From Anaerolineae bacterium (GTDB lineage Bacteria > Chloroflexota > Anaerolineae > S016-19), in NCBI GenBank assembly GCA_015486235.1, contig WFSD01000163.1:1-39875 (forward strand): a stretch of 39,875 nt of DNA. Reading direction: 5' to 3'. Numbering within the stretch: position 1 is the first letter of the stretch; the number at the start of each line of letters is the position of its first letter. The translations under genes and the position numbers were made by a program. This document shows, piece after piece, positions 8,389 to 15,907 of the stretch. Below the pieces are notes generated by a model. It did no database searches. It saw only the letters and a list, made by a program, of their open reading frames with translations, and was not told where the DNA came from.

Positions 8389-9155
8389 CGTCGGGCCCCT
8401 CCTTTCAACACCAGGTCGGCTATGGCCGGGAGCGCTTTCGCCACGTCCTCCCGGATCACCAGGTCCGCTTTGCCGTCCACAGTGGTCCATTGAAGGTTAA
8501 CCAGGATGAGCTTGCTGCCACGCTTCTTGGCCAGCAGCGGCAGGTCCGCGGCGGGCATCACCATGAGGGACGAACCTGCCACCAGCATCAGGTCGCACAG
8601 GAGCGCTTCCTGCTGCGCCGCTTTCAGCTCCTCGTAGGGGAGCAATTCCCCAAAGAGAACCACATCCGGCTTGAGGAGACCACCGCATTTCGGACACCGG
8701 GGAATCTCGCCCCGCTTGACCATCTCCCAGAGCTCCTCGCCGATGGGATATTTTGCGCCGCAGTCCAGACATGTAGCGGTCTCCACATGCCCGTGGACAG
8801 GGATAACCCTTCTTGCTCCGGCTTTCTGGTGCAGGGAATCGATATTCTGGGTGATGATGGCGTAGAGGTAACCCGCTTCTTCCAATCGCGCCAGGGCTAT
8901 GTGGGCCGGATTCGGGCGTGCATTCCGCACGGTGTCGATGAGCGATCTGGACCAGTCGTAGAACCTCTCCGGATGTTCCCGGAACCCCCACAGGGATGCA
9001 ACCTCGAAAGGGTCGTACCTGGCCCAGAGCCCGTAGCTGGGACTGCGGAAATCCGGTATTCCGGAAGGCGTGCTGATGCCGGCCCCTGTCAGGGCGATGG
9101 CGTGTTTCGACTCCAGGATCATCCTGGCAGCCTCTCGGATGGCTTTTCTGTTCAT
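8385..9155 (-). CDS. Sir2-family NAD-dependent protein deacylase
   Basis: A 256-aa sirtuin removing acyl groups from lysines using NAD+. Visible motifs are GAGIS (24-28) continuing [14 protein letters not shown] (102-106), catalytic H121 in VHGH, and a zinc ribbon C129/C132...C154/C157; later come [10 protein letters not shown] and LILVNLQ for NAD binding. Length is normal for bacterial class U/III sirtuins (often called cobB or npdA). No clear Shine-Dalgarno precedes ATG 9155. It is the first gene of a tight two-gene unit with radC. The acyl specificity is not assigned. Confidence 0.92.
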   Translation of the reverse strand: MNRKAIREAARMILESKHAIALTGAGISTPSGIPDFRSPSYGLWARYDPFEVASLWGFREHPERFYDWSRSLIDTVRNARPNPAHIALARLEEAGYLYAIITQNIDSLHQKAGARRVIPVHGHVETATCLDCGAKYPIGEELWEMVKRGEIPRCPKCGGLLKPDVVLFGELLPYEELKAAQQEALLCDLMLVAGSSLMVMPAADLPLLAKKRGSKLILVNLQWTTVDGKADLVIREDVAKALPAIADLVLKGGARR

Positions 9156-9216
9156 AATCAGCGATTAGCCTGGATATGCCCCAAGTCCACGAACACCGAA
9201 TGAATACGGCACAAGG

Positions 9217-9299
9217 GATTAGGGGACAGGGGTTAGGGGGTAAGTACTGCCTTTTGCTCCCAGGAGCCCTTTCGCGCCTAACCCCTGTTCCCTAGCCCC
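9217..9299. repeat. Inverted repeat overlapping the 3' end of a glycosyltransferase
   Basis: Left arm 9217-9239 (GATTAGGGGACAGGGGTTAG...) and right arm 9277-9299 (CCTAACCCCTGTTCCCTAGC...) are nearly perfect inverted copies around a 37-bp loop. The right arm supplies the last codons and stop of the upstream gene (encoding QGLGNRG). The loop (GCTCCCAGGAGC is itself palindromic) adds a small internal hairpin. It resembles a mobile palindromic element that has landed at the end of a gene. Confidence 0.75.
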
Positions 9300-10051
9300 T
9301 GCCTTTCCCGCCACAGCGACGCCAGATTTCGGTACATCACCCAGTTGTAGTACGCCATCAGCAGGCTCAGGCGCAGGCCGTGGAACCCGTCCTTCCACCC
9401 TTCCAGCGTGAAATAGCGCCTCCGGAACTCCCGCAGCGGCTGCAGGACGAAATTGTGCGGCTTCGGGCGTATCCCTTGTTTGAACATGATCCCGGCCTCG
9501 TAAGACATGTAGATCCGCTGCTTGGCGTGAAACTGCTCCCAGGTGTCATAGTTGTAGTGCTCCAGCGGCGTTCGCAGGTGTCCCGCCGGGCCGTCCAACA
9601 GCACGATCTCGTGCACCTCGCGGGAGGGATCGTACATTGCCCTGCCCCTACGCAGCAAGCGGAGCTGGTAGTCGGGGTACCAGCCTGCGTGCATCACCAC
9701 TTTGCCCACGATATGGTTGTGCCGCGGCACCCACCACCCCGCTTTCTCCCGATCCTCGGCTGCTTCACGGATTTCTCGGACCAGAGCTTCCGGTATCCGC
9801 TCGTCGGCGTCCAGGAAGAACACCCACGGGGTGTCCACGGCGTCCATGGCGGAGTTCCGCTGGGCGGCGTAGTTGTCGAAAGGCCGCTGCAACACCCGCG
9901 CCCCCGCGTCCCTCGCCAGGGGTACGGTGTCGTCATCGCTGAAAGAATCGAACACCAGCACGTCGTCCGCCCAGCGGGCGGTAGAGATGCAATCGACAAT
10001 GTTCCGGGATTCGTCGTGGGTCAGGATGACGACGGTGACCTCGTTCGGCAT
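9278..10051 (-). CDS. GT2 glycosyltransferase (WaaE/KdtX-like)
   Basis: A 257-aa GT-A fold enzyme. The N-terminus TVVILTHDESRNI and the metal-binding DAD motif (D81-D83, in FFLDADER) are typical of the family 2 subgroup that includes lipopolysaccharide-core glucosyltransferases. VPRHNHIVGKVVMHAGWYPDYQLRL is another hallmark of this subgroup. ATG 10051 shares one base with the previous stop (TGATG), so it is translationally coupled to the other GT2. The last residues QGLGNRG are encoded by a dispersed inverted repeat, so the original C-terminus may have been altered. Acceptor unknown. Confidence 0.88.
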   Translation of the reverse strand: MPNEVTVVILTHDESRNIVDCISTARWADDVLVFDSFSDDDTVPLARDAGARVLQRPFDNYAAQRNSAMDAVDTPWVFFLDADERIPEALVREIREAAEDREKAGWWVPRHNHIVGKVVMHAGWYPDYQLRLLRRGRAMYDPSREVHEIVLLDGPAGHLRTPLEHYNYDTWEQFHAKQRIYMSYEAGIMFKQGIRPKPHNFVLQPLREFRRRYFTLEGWKDGFHGLRLSLLMAYYNWVMYRNLASLWRERQGLGNRG

Positions 10052-11022
10052 CAGGCGCCTGCCTCCGCCAGCCCCATCACCTGCTCGTACGCCCGCAGGC
10101 GCGCCTCCAGTTCATCCCGAGGCATCTCGCCTTTGGCAGCTCTCGCTTTCGCCCGCTGGCCCTGGTAACCCATCCCCAGGAGCAGGATACCCCGGATCAG
10201 CTGATTGTACAGCCTGCCGTGGTACTTCCGGAAATAGCGGAGCCTGCTCCGCCAGAGGGCCACGTACATTTCCGCAGGAAACTGGGAGGTGCTTCGGCTG
10301 CTGAAATGCAATGTTCCGGCCCTCGGCTCCAGGTATATCTCCCATCCGGCGTCACGCATCCTCCGGCACCAATCCACCTCCTCGACGTACATGTAGTACC
10401 CCTCGTCCAACAGCCCTACCTGCCGGATCGCCTCCGGCCGCACCATCATCACGGCCCCCAGGATGAAATCCACGGGGAATGGCTTCATGGCAGCGTAGAG
10501 AGACCTCGGGTATCGCCCGTTTAGCCTGGATTCCTGCACCCGCCAGTGGATCGGAAAGAGATCGAGGAACACCTGTTTCCAGTCGGGGAAGCGGAAAGCG
10601 GAATGCTGGAAGACACCGTCTTTGTAGTAAAGGCGCGGCCCCACCATCGCCGCCTCCGGATGGTCATCCATGAACGTGGAGAGGGCGGTCATGGTTCCGA
10701 AATTCAGCAGCGCATCCGGGTTGAGCAGGAGGACGTAGTCCACATCCGTCTCTCCGTCGGGGAAACCCATCTGCCGCAAGGCGAGGTTGTTCCCCGCGGC
10801 GAACCCCAGGTTCTCCCCCGGCTCCAGCAGGTGCACCGATGGGAATTTCTCCCGCACCATCTCCGGTGTGCCGTCGGCGGAGGCGTTGTCCACGACCCAC
10901 ACCTCGGCTTCCACATCCTTTTCCTTGGCAATCCGCTTCATCACTGCCGTGAGCGTCTGGCTGAGGTAGTTTTTGACGTTATAGCTGACGATCACGACGC
11001 CTAGGCTGTTGACTTTGCCCAT
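10051..11022 (-). CDS. GT2 glycosyltransferase (rhamnosyltransferase-like)
   Basis: A 323-aa GT-A enzyme of the WbbL/dTDP-rhamnosyl transferase subgroup. It has VVIVSYNVKNYL (9-20), VDNASADGT (44-52), ENLGFAAGNN (70-79), the DXD-equivalent LNPDA (100-104) and the C-terminal acceptor-side motif YVEEVDWCRRM. No transmembrane segment is evident, so it likely works at the cytoplasmic face. AGGAG lies 10 nt before the ATG. Only 2 bp separate it from the lipoprotein stop, making rsmD-lipoprotein-GT2-GT2 one operon. Sugar specificity is a family-based guess. Confidence 0.88.
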   Translation of the reverse strand: MGKVNSLGVVIVSYNVKNYLSQTLTAVMKRIAKEKDVEAEVWVVDNASADGTPEMVREKFPSVHLLEPGENLGFAAGNNLALRQMGFPDGETDVDYVLLLNPDALLNFGTMTALSTFMDDHPEAAMVGPRLYYKDGVFQHSAFRFPDWKQVFLDLFPIHWRVQESRLNGRYPRSLYAAMKPFPVDFILGAVMMVRPEAIRQVGLLDEGYYMYVEEVDWCRRMRDAGWEIYLEPRAGTLHFSSRSTSQFPAEMYVALWRSRLRYFRKYHGRLYNQLIRGILLLGMGYQGQRAKARAAKGEMPRDELEARLRAYEQVMGLAEAGA

Positions 11023-11024
11023 CG

Positions 11025-12323
11025 TTATGGCACTCCTATGGAAATGGAGTGGGCATCAACGTAGTTGTTGAAGCTTTCGATGCCCACGTCCTCGTGTATC
11101 AGCCCGCCCCAGAAATAAACCGGGTTTCTGGGCTGTTTCTCGTCGATGATTATGGTTCCGGTGACCAGACCGCGGTGACCTGGCAGGAGGTAATAGTATG
11201 TCTTGCCGTCTATCACCCTTTTCTCCAGGTCTTGCTCCCTGCCCACGGCAAACCGGAAGGGATACGGTATGCCAGCATTGGTCTCGAAATTGATCCCGAA
11301 CCGCCATACGCCCGGCTGCTCGTACCACGACGTGTCGCCGCTACGCTTCGCCAGGGTATTGAAGTTCTCTCCGATGTGGTACACCGTCCCGGGCGGCGGG
11401 CCAGATGTGCGGATGGGCACCTTCCCGATATTCTCCACCGTGGATGTGAAAACCAGCTTCCCGCCCAGAGGCACCACTTTCGCCGAGAAATCCACCACGC
11501 CGTTCAAGATGTCTGCTCTGGGCACGCCGCCTTCTGTGATGGTGAGGGTGCGGGTGATCATGGTGTGGTTCCCCACCAAATCCGTCACCTCGCCGACAAC
11601 CGTGTACGTGCCGTCGGGGGGCGGCTCGGCACGCTTGTCAATGCCAGCGTCGTAGTCGTAGTAGTGGATGCCGGGCTCGCCCGATGGGATGTTGCGTTCT
11701 TTCTCCTCGATGGGGTATTCGGTGCCGTCGGGCCCCAAGAGGTAGACCCGCACGCGCGAAGCTTTTTTGTTCAGGTAGTAGGTTATGCCAACGCGGTCGT
11801 CTATGCCATCCTGGTTGGGGGAGAAAATCTTCTGGGAGAGGGTGAATTCCCGCAGTTCCGGCAGGACGGTGTCCGCGTTCCTGATCTCGATCTGCCCCTG
11901 GACGACCCCTCGGTGTCCTCCGTCGTCCACCGCCTCGAAAGTGTAAGTGTAAACACCGTCGGGAAGCACTTTGTCCAACGCCAGACCGTCGAAGTATTTT
12001 GTGGTAAAGCGCTCGTGGGTGGGGATGACACCACCCCAGAAGAAGTCATATTTTCCGGCGGAGCGTCGTCGGTTCTTCCGAAGGTAGAAACGCTGGCCTT
12101 TCCGATCGGTGAAGTACGCCGTAAAATCCGCATTGCGGGAGAGGCGGTAGAAAATGTGGGTCACGTCGTCTTTCCCGTCCGCGTTCGGAGATATCGTTGT
12201 CGGGACGAACTCCACATCGGTAATGAGAGGCCTGAAAGAACTGCATCCCGTCATCATCCACACGGCCATCAGAAGCACCCCCAGGGCTCCCACTAGCGAC
12301 AGCTTTTTAGTTCTCCTGTTCAT
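11025..12323 (-). CDS. Lipoprotein with two SPNxDG Ig-like modules
   Basis: A 432-aa exported lipoprotein: basic start, hydrophobic core, and lipobox MTGC with lipidated C27. Two SPNxDG motifs (SPNADG 45-50, SPNQDG 168-173) each open a beta-rich module ending in PDGVYTYTFEAVD and PDGTYTVVGEVTD. These match the FlgD/CHU_C-like Ig folds common in surface-attached and secreted proteins, where the Asp/Asn-rich loop often binds calcium. The remaining 270-432 portion is unrecognised beta-rich sequence, possibly a BsuPI-like protease-inhibitor-type domain (PLGGKLVFTSTVENIG...). It overlaps rsmD by 17 bp. The glycosyltransferases downstream suggest a cell-surface role, perhaps in anchoring or decorating a glycan; this is inference. 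Confidence 0.7.
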   Translation of the reverse strand: MNRRTKKLSLVGALGVLLMAVWMMTGCSSFRPLITDVEFVPTTISPNADGKDDVTHIFYRLSRNADFTAYFTDRKGQRFYLRKNRRRSAGKYDFFWGGVIPTHERFTTKYFDGLALDKVLPDGVYTYTFEAVDDGGHRGVVQGQIEIRNADTVLPELREFTLSQKIFSPNQDGIDDRVGITYYLNKKASRVRVYLLGPDGTEYPIEEKERNIPSGEPGIHYYDYDAGIDKRAEPPPDGTYTVVGEVTDLVGNHTMITRTLTITEGGVPRADILNGVVDFSAKVVPLGGKLVFTSTVENIGKVPIRTSGPPPGTVYHIGENFNTLAKRSGDTSWYEQPGVWRFGINFETNAGIPYPFRFAVGREQDLEKRVIDGKTYYYLLPGHRGLVTGTIIIDEKQPRNPVYFWGGLIHEDVGIESFNNYVDAHSISIGVP

Positions 12324-12888
12324 GGTCTCCCTCGACGACCCGCTCGAAGAAAATCAGCAGGGTGCTTCCGTATTTGCGTCTGTCCACCTCTCGGAAATTC
12401 TCCAGGGGGACGTCTTCCCATTCTTTCGGGTAGATCTGGACGATTACCCAGCCATACTCCTCCACCAGCTCGGGGTGCTCGTCCAGGAGCCTCAGCGTGT
12501 CTAGCCACACCCCCTGGTACTGCGGCGGGGCAACATATACAAAGTCAAATGGACCGGAATCCTTCGCGCAGCACTTCAGGAACTCGAAAACATCCCCGTG
12601 ATGAATGTAGGCGCCGGCTTCCAGGTGCGTGTGTGCCAGGTTATCCTTGATCACCCGTATCGCTTTCCGGCTCCGTTCCACGAAGTGGACTTCGTCCGCG
12701 CCGCGGCTTAGCGCCTCGATTCCCACGGCTCCCGTGCCGCCGAACAGATCGAGCCAGCGGCTTCCGGCCACACTTTCGCCGAGTATGTCGAAAAGGGAGC
12801 GCTTCACCCGATCGGTTATTGGCCGGGTGGTGCCTCCCGGAACGCTTTTCAGATTTGCTTTTTTTGCCTTCCCAGCGACTACCCGCAT
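12307..12888 (-). CDS. rsmD: 16S rRNA guanine-N2 methyltransferase RsmD-like
   Basis: A 193-aa Rossmann methyltransferase. The N-terminus MRVVAGKAKKANLKSVPG...TRPITDRVKRSLFDIL and the SAM motif WLDLFGGTGAVGIEALSRGA are diagnostic of RsmD, which makes m2G966 in 16S rRNA using SAM. Odd point: the catalytic (D/N)PPY motif reads APPQY (in FVYVAPPQYQGVW), with Ala where the usual acidic or amide residue stands. This may be a lineage variant rather than loss of function. AAGGAG lies 9 nt before the ATG. It is first in an operon with the lipoprotein and GT2 genes. Confidence 0.88.
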   Translation of the reverse strand: MRVVAGKAKKANLKSVPGGTTRPITDRVKRSLFDILGESVAGSRWLDLFGGTGAVGIEALSRGADEVHFVERSRKAIRVIKDNLAHTHLEAGAYIHHGDVFEFLKCCAKDSGPFDFVYVAPPQYQGVWLDTLRLLDEHPELVEEYGWVIVQIYPKEWEDVPLENFREVDRRKYGSTLLIFFERVVEGDHEQEN

Positions 12889-12958
12889 GGTTTTTCACTC
12901 CTTGGAGTTTTGACAATCGGGCTGCCCTGCCAGGCTGAGCTTTTCGCCTTGAAGGCAG

Positions 12959-13007
12959 AAAAAAAGGGGTGCTACATCTTGTGGAAGCCCGACCACAAGA
13001 TGTACCC
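12959..13007 (-). terminator. Rho-independent terminator after the YqeC-MocA gene
   Basis: On the minus strand, an 11-bp perfect stem (CCACAAGATGT / ACATCTTGTGG, arms 12993-13003 and 12974-12984) with outer GGGT...ACCC pairing is followed by seven T residues (12959-12965 read as A on the plus strand). It sits about 270 bp downstream of the yqeC-mocA stop and just upstream of rsmD, cleanly separating the two operons. Confidence 0.8.
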
Positions 13008-13279
13008 TTTCTTCCCAGTCATGTGCCAGGCGTGAAGCCCCGGAAAGCTCCGTTTCCGCTTTGTCAAAAGTCCAATACTCCAAAAAACGGTGGATTACAC
13101 GGATTCCATGCCCCCTGCCAGGCGCGTTCGAGTGCTGGAGACATACCAGCGTCCTACGCGCCAGCATGCCCAGAGATGAGATCGGCTGGCTGCAGTCAGA
13201 CCGATGCCTGTCAGGGAAGCAGCCCACCAGTGCCAAGGGTTCATGAACCTTCTTGGCATTTCGGCCCTGTTGGCGGCGC
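13008..13279. other. Non-coding spacer with an interrupted palindrome
   Basis: About 270 bp without a credible gene; open frames here overlap the terminator and show no family features. It contains a 28-nt near-palindrome TGCCAAG-GGTTCATGAACC-tt-CTTGGCA (13231-13258), 22 bp beyond the yqeC-mocA stop. A TGGATTACACGGATTC word near 13092 resembles the degenerate tandem repeats seen elsewhere in the window. An RNA or operator role cannot be excluded. Confidence 0.45.
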
Positions 13280-14647
13280 TTACCGCTTGACCGAGTAGAA
13301 TGGGTGGGTCAGCATCCAGCGGGAGTAGTCCTCGGCGGTATCTATGTCCTCCCCACGCCACGCCTCTATGATCGGCACCGACAGGGATACATAAGCATAC
13401 TTCCGGACCACTTTCTTGCCCCCCTCGGTATATCGCAGAGCCAGCAGGTCAGGGAAGAGCTTCTTGTCGAAGAGCACTGGCAGCCCCTGCTCGCCGTAGT
13501 AGGATGCGTAGACCACTGGTCTATCGGTGGATTCGTACCGCCAGCGTATCCGGTTCATGATGTCCGACGTCAGACCGGGTTGGTCGCTGTGGATGAACAT
13601 GGCGGCGTCCACGTCTTCCGGCAGCGCCCTGACAGCGGCTTTGATGGATGTGCTGATCCCGACCTCCCAGTCCGGATTGACGACGATTCTCACCGGCTCG
13701 TCCGCCAGCGTTTTCCGCACCTCGTCGGCCCTGTGCCCCAGCACTACGATGATGTCGGTAAAATTGACCCCTTTCACCTGATCCAGGACGTGCTGGATAA
13801 GGGTCTTGTCACCCCAGGGGAGAAGTTGCTTTGGCCTGCCGCCCATGCGGCGGCTTCCTCCTGCCGCCAGGATCACCGCAGCTACCCGTCTCCGGGTGGC
13901 AAGCACGGGCTCTCGCCTCCCGGTGTCTGTCAGCGCCACTCTCTTCACTTCCTTACTCTTCAGGAGCTCGTTGGCCAGATCGACAGCTTTCTCCAACCTC
14001 TCGTCTGAGTCGCATTTGTCCACCATGGGGATGAACCGAGCGCCCTCCGGCACACCTTTGAGTCCGCCGTCTTTGTGTGTCAGAACCCTGGCTATCGTTT
14101 CCACCGTGATAGGGGTGAAGATCGGCTGTTTGGCCAGAGCTGCTATGGTGTCCGCGTTGTACACGATGATCTCGTTGACCGGCTTCCCCATCACCGGAGC
14201 GTTGAGCAACGAAACCACCGTGGTGGTGGTCCCCGGTATCACGGGTTCGCCCTCCGATGGAGCTTTGAAATCTTTCCTGTGAGACAGGTCTGCCTCCACC
14301 AGGACGTAGTCCACGTCTTCTATCTGGCTCACCCGGTCGATCACTTCCACCGGCACGCCACCCATCCTGCCGTCGCTGGCGGCCGGGCCTGTGAGTGTAA
14401 TGTGTGGGTGATCCAACAGCGCACCGCGAACCATCTCTTCCGCCGCATCGGGGTCCTGCGCGAAAATCAGGTAATCGCCCCAGCCCGGCCACATGGGAAT
14501 CCCCGGAACCGTAGCGGCGGTGACCACCCGCTTGCCCAGCATTTGCAGCTCGTCGGCAGTGCGGAACATGACCCTGGTCTTGCCCTGACCGCCAATGAAC
14601 GAAATCACCTCTTTCTCCCTGAGTTGTAGTGCTTCCGTAATTCTCAT
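13280..14647 (-). CDS. YqeC-MocA fusion: Se/Mo-hydroxylase accessory protein with cytidylyltransferase domain
   Basis: A 455-aa two-domain protein. Residues 1 to about 235 match YqeC of selenium-dependent molybdenum hydroxylase loci: EVISFIGGQGKT P-loop-like start (13-24), VLVEAD (115-120) and FKAPSEGEPVIPGTTTTV. From about 255 to the end is a MocA-type nucleotidyltransferase, which joins CTP to molybdopterin to make the cytosine dinucleotide cofactor of xanthine-dehydrogenase-type enzymes; it has LAAGGSRRMGGRPKQLL (260-276) and HSDQPGLTSD. In E. coli yqeC and mocA are separate genes. Start: AAGGAG abuts the earlier ATG (14656) but lies 9 nt from ATG 14647, so the latter is used. It follows the PreA-like gene after 66 bp. 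Confidence 0.85.
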   Translation of the reverse strand: MRITEALQLREKEVISFIGGQGKTRVMFRTADELQMLGKRVVTAATVPGIPMWPGWGDYLIFAQDPDAAEEMVRGALLDHPHITLTGPAASDGRMGGVPVEVIDRVSQIEDVDYVLVEADLSHRKDFKAPSEGEPVIPGTTTTVVSLLNAPVMGKPVNEIIVYNADTIAALAKQPIFTPITVETIARVLTHKDGGLKGVPEGARFIPMVDKCDSDERLEKAVDLANELLKSKEVKRVALTDTGRREPVLATRRRVAAVILAAGGSRRMGGRPKQLLPWGDKTLIQHVLDQVKGVNFTDIIVVLGHRADEVRKTLADEPVRIVVNPDWEVGISTSIKAAVRALPEDVDAAMFIHSDQPGLTSDIMNRIRWRYESTDRPVVYASYYGEQGLPVLFDKKLFPDLLALRYTEGGKKVVRKYAYVSLSVPIIEAWRGEDIDTAEDYSRWMLTHPFYSVKR

Positions 14648-14713
14648 CTGCGTCATCTCCTTCTTGACCTGACTCGAGGGCAGCGTTGCATGTTGGCCCT
14701 CTTTTCCAAAACC

Positions 14714-15907
14714 TCACCCCTCGGACGCCAGTGCCACCGGCATGACTAGGGCGTCCGTCGGACAACGTACCGCGCACAATCCACACCCGAAGCAAAGGTT
14801 CGGGTCGAACACAGCTTTCTCTCCCTCCATCCAGATAGCGTGATAATGGCAACTCAGCTCGCAGAGAGTGCAGCCGATGCACTCGCTCGGGTCGTAGATT
14901 AGCGGGATGGTGTGGGTGTGCGGCTCCAGCCTCTGCCAGTTCCGAACGCCCAGCCCCACCACGTCGCGGACTCCCGCGTAGTCGTGGGAGACCAGCCATT
15001 TGTCGAGTTTGCGAGCGAGACTGCCATAGAATTCAGGGCCACGTGTGGAAGCTTCCGTGGCGATCTGCACCGCTGACGCTCCGCTCATCAAGAACTCCAC
15101 CGCATCCGCTGCGGATGCCACGCCTCCGGCACCGATGACCGGTATCCCGACGGCTCGCGCTATGTCGAAGACGTTCCGCAGCGCCAGTGCTCGTATCGCC
15201 GTCCCTCCGATCCACGCGTGGCCATCGTCGCTGGCGAAAGACGGCCGCGCCCGTTCGATATCGATGGTCATCACAGGGCCAAACGAATGGGTGGCAACTA
15301 TCCCGTCGGCCCCCGCGGCCTCGGCAGCCCTCGCCACATCCGCAATTTCCGGGCCCATGGGAGGCAGTTTCACCAGCACCGGGCCGGAGAACGCCCCTTT
15401 GGCCGCCTGCACCGCATCCCTGAGAGGCGTCGGGTCCTTCGCGATCGGGTTGCCATGGCGGGATGCGACCTCCCGGATCACCGCAGCGGCGTCGGACATA
15501 GCCCCGCCGCCGGGGCGAAGGAACTGACTCGACAGCTCCAGGCCGTCGGCAAAAGGCACCACTTTCGGGACTACCTGGTCCACTTCCTCGGCATTGAAGC
15601 CCACGCTGACCACCAGGGGTATTCCCGCTATGTCGGCCGCCGCTCTGGCCTGGGGCAGAAATTCGGACACCCACCGCCCTATCGGGTACCGGGACCACGT
15701 GGGCAGGTGGAGCATCCCACCGCGGATCTTGACCGGCGTTGGGGGGTTGGGCGCGGGCAGGAGCGAGATCGTATGGGTCACCAGCCCACCAGCACCGTTC
15801 TTAGCCACGGCCGCCAGCCGATCGCCCGTGCCCACCGCCGGGCTGGACGCTGGCAGCACCGGGCTCTTGAAATCGAGGCCTGCCACGGAAATCCTCAAAT
15901 CAGCCAT
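14714..15907 (-). CDS. PreA-like dihydropyrimidine/dihydroorotate dehydrogenase with 2x[4Fe-4S] domain
   Basis: A 397-aa FMN barrel plus ferredoxin tail. Barrel features: FKSPVLPASSPAVG (13-26), FMN-contact K180 in VLVKLPP, and phosphate loop GAGGVAS (259-265). Tail: CIGCTLCELSC (343-353) and CFGCGLCAVRC (372-382), two [4Fe-4S] clusters. This matches the layout of PreA and of the C-terminal half of dihydropyrimidine dehydrogenase (and YgfK-like proteins of Se/Mo loci). The usual NxSCPH/N motif holding the catalytic cysteine reads ELSSQFL (124-130), with no Cys, so the chemistry or substrate may differ. The ATG overlaps the previous stop by 8 bp (ATGGCTGA). Confidence 0.82.
   Translation of the reverse strand: MADLRISVAGLDFKSPVLPASSPAVGTGDRLAAVAKNGAGGLVTHTISLLPAPNPPTPVKIRGGMLHLPTWSRYPIGRWVSEFLPQARAAADIAGIPLVVSVGFNAEEVDQVVPKVVPFADGLELSSQFLRPGGGAMSDAAAVIREVASRHGNPIAKDPTPLRDAVQAAKGAFSGPVLVKLPPMGPEIADVARAAEAAGADGIVATHSFGPVMTIDIERARPSFASDDGHAWIGGTAIRALALRNVFDIARAVGIPVIGAGGVASAADAVEFLMSGASAVQIATEASTRGPEFYGSLARKLDKWLVSHDYAGVRDVVGLGVRNWQRLEPHTHTIPLIYDPSECIGCTLCELSCHYHAIWMEGEKAVFDPNLCFGCGLCAVRCPTDALVMPVALASEG

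Noticed and set aside
11049-12296. 415-codon plus-strand frame opposite the lipoprotein
   Set aside because: Fully antisense, with no domain or start signal; the lipoprotein has a clear signal peptide and operon overlap.
12895-13236. Small minus-strand gene between rsmD and yqeC-mocA
   Set aside because: The frame runs through the terminator hairpin and has no ribosome-binding site or domain.
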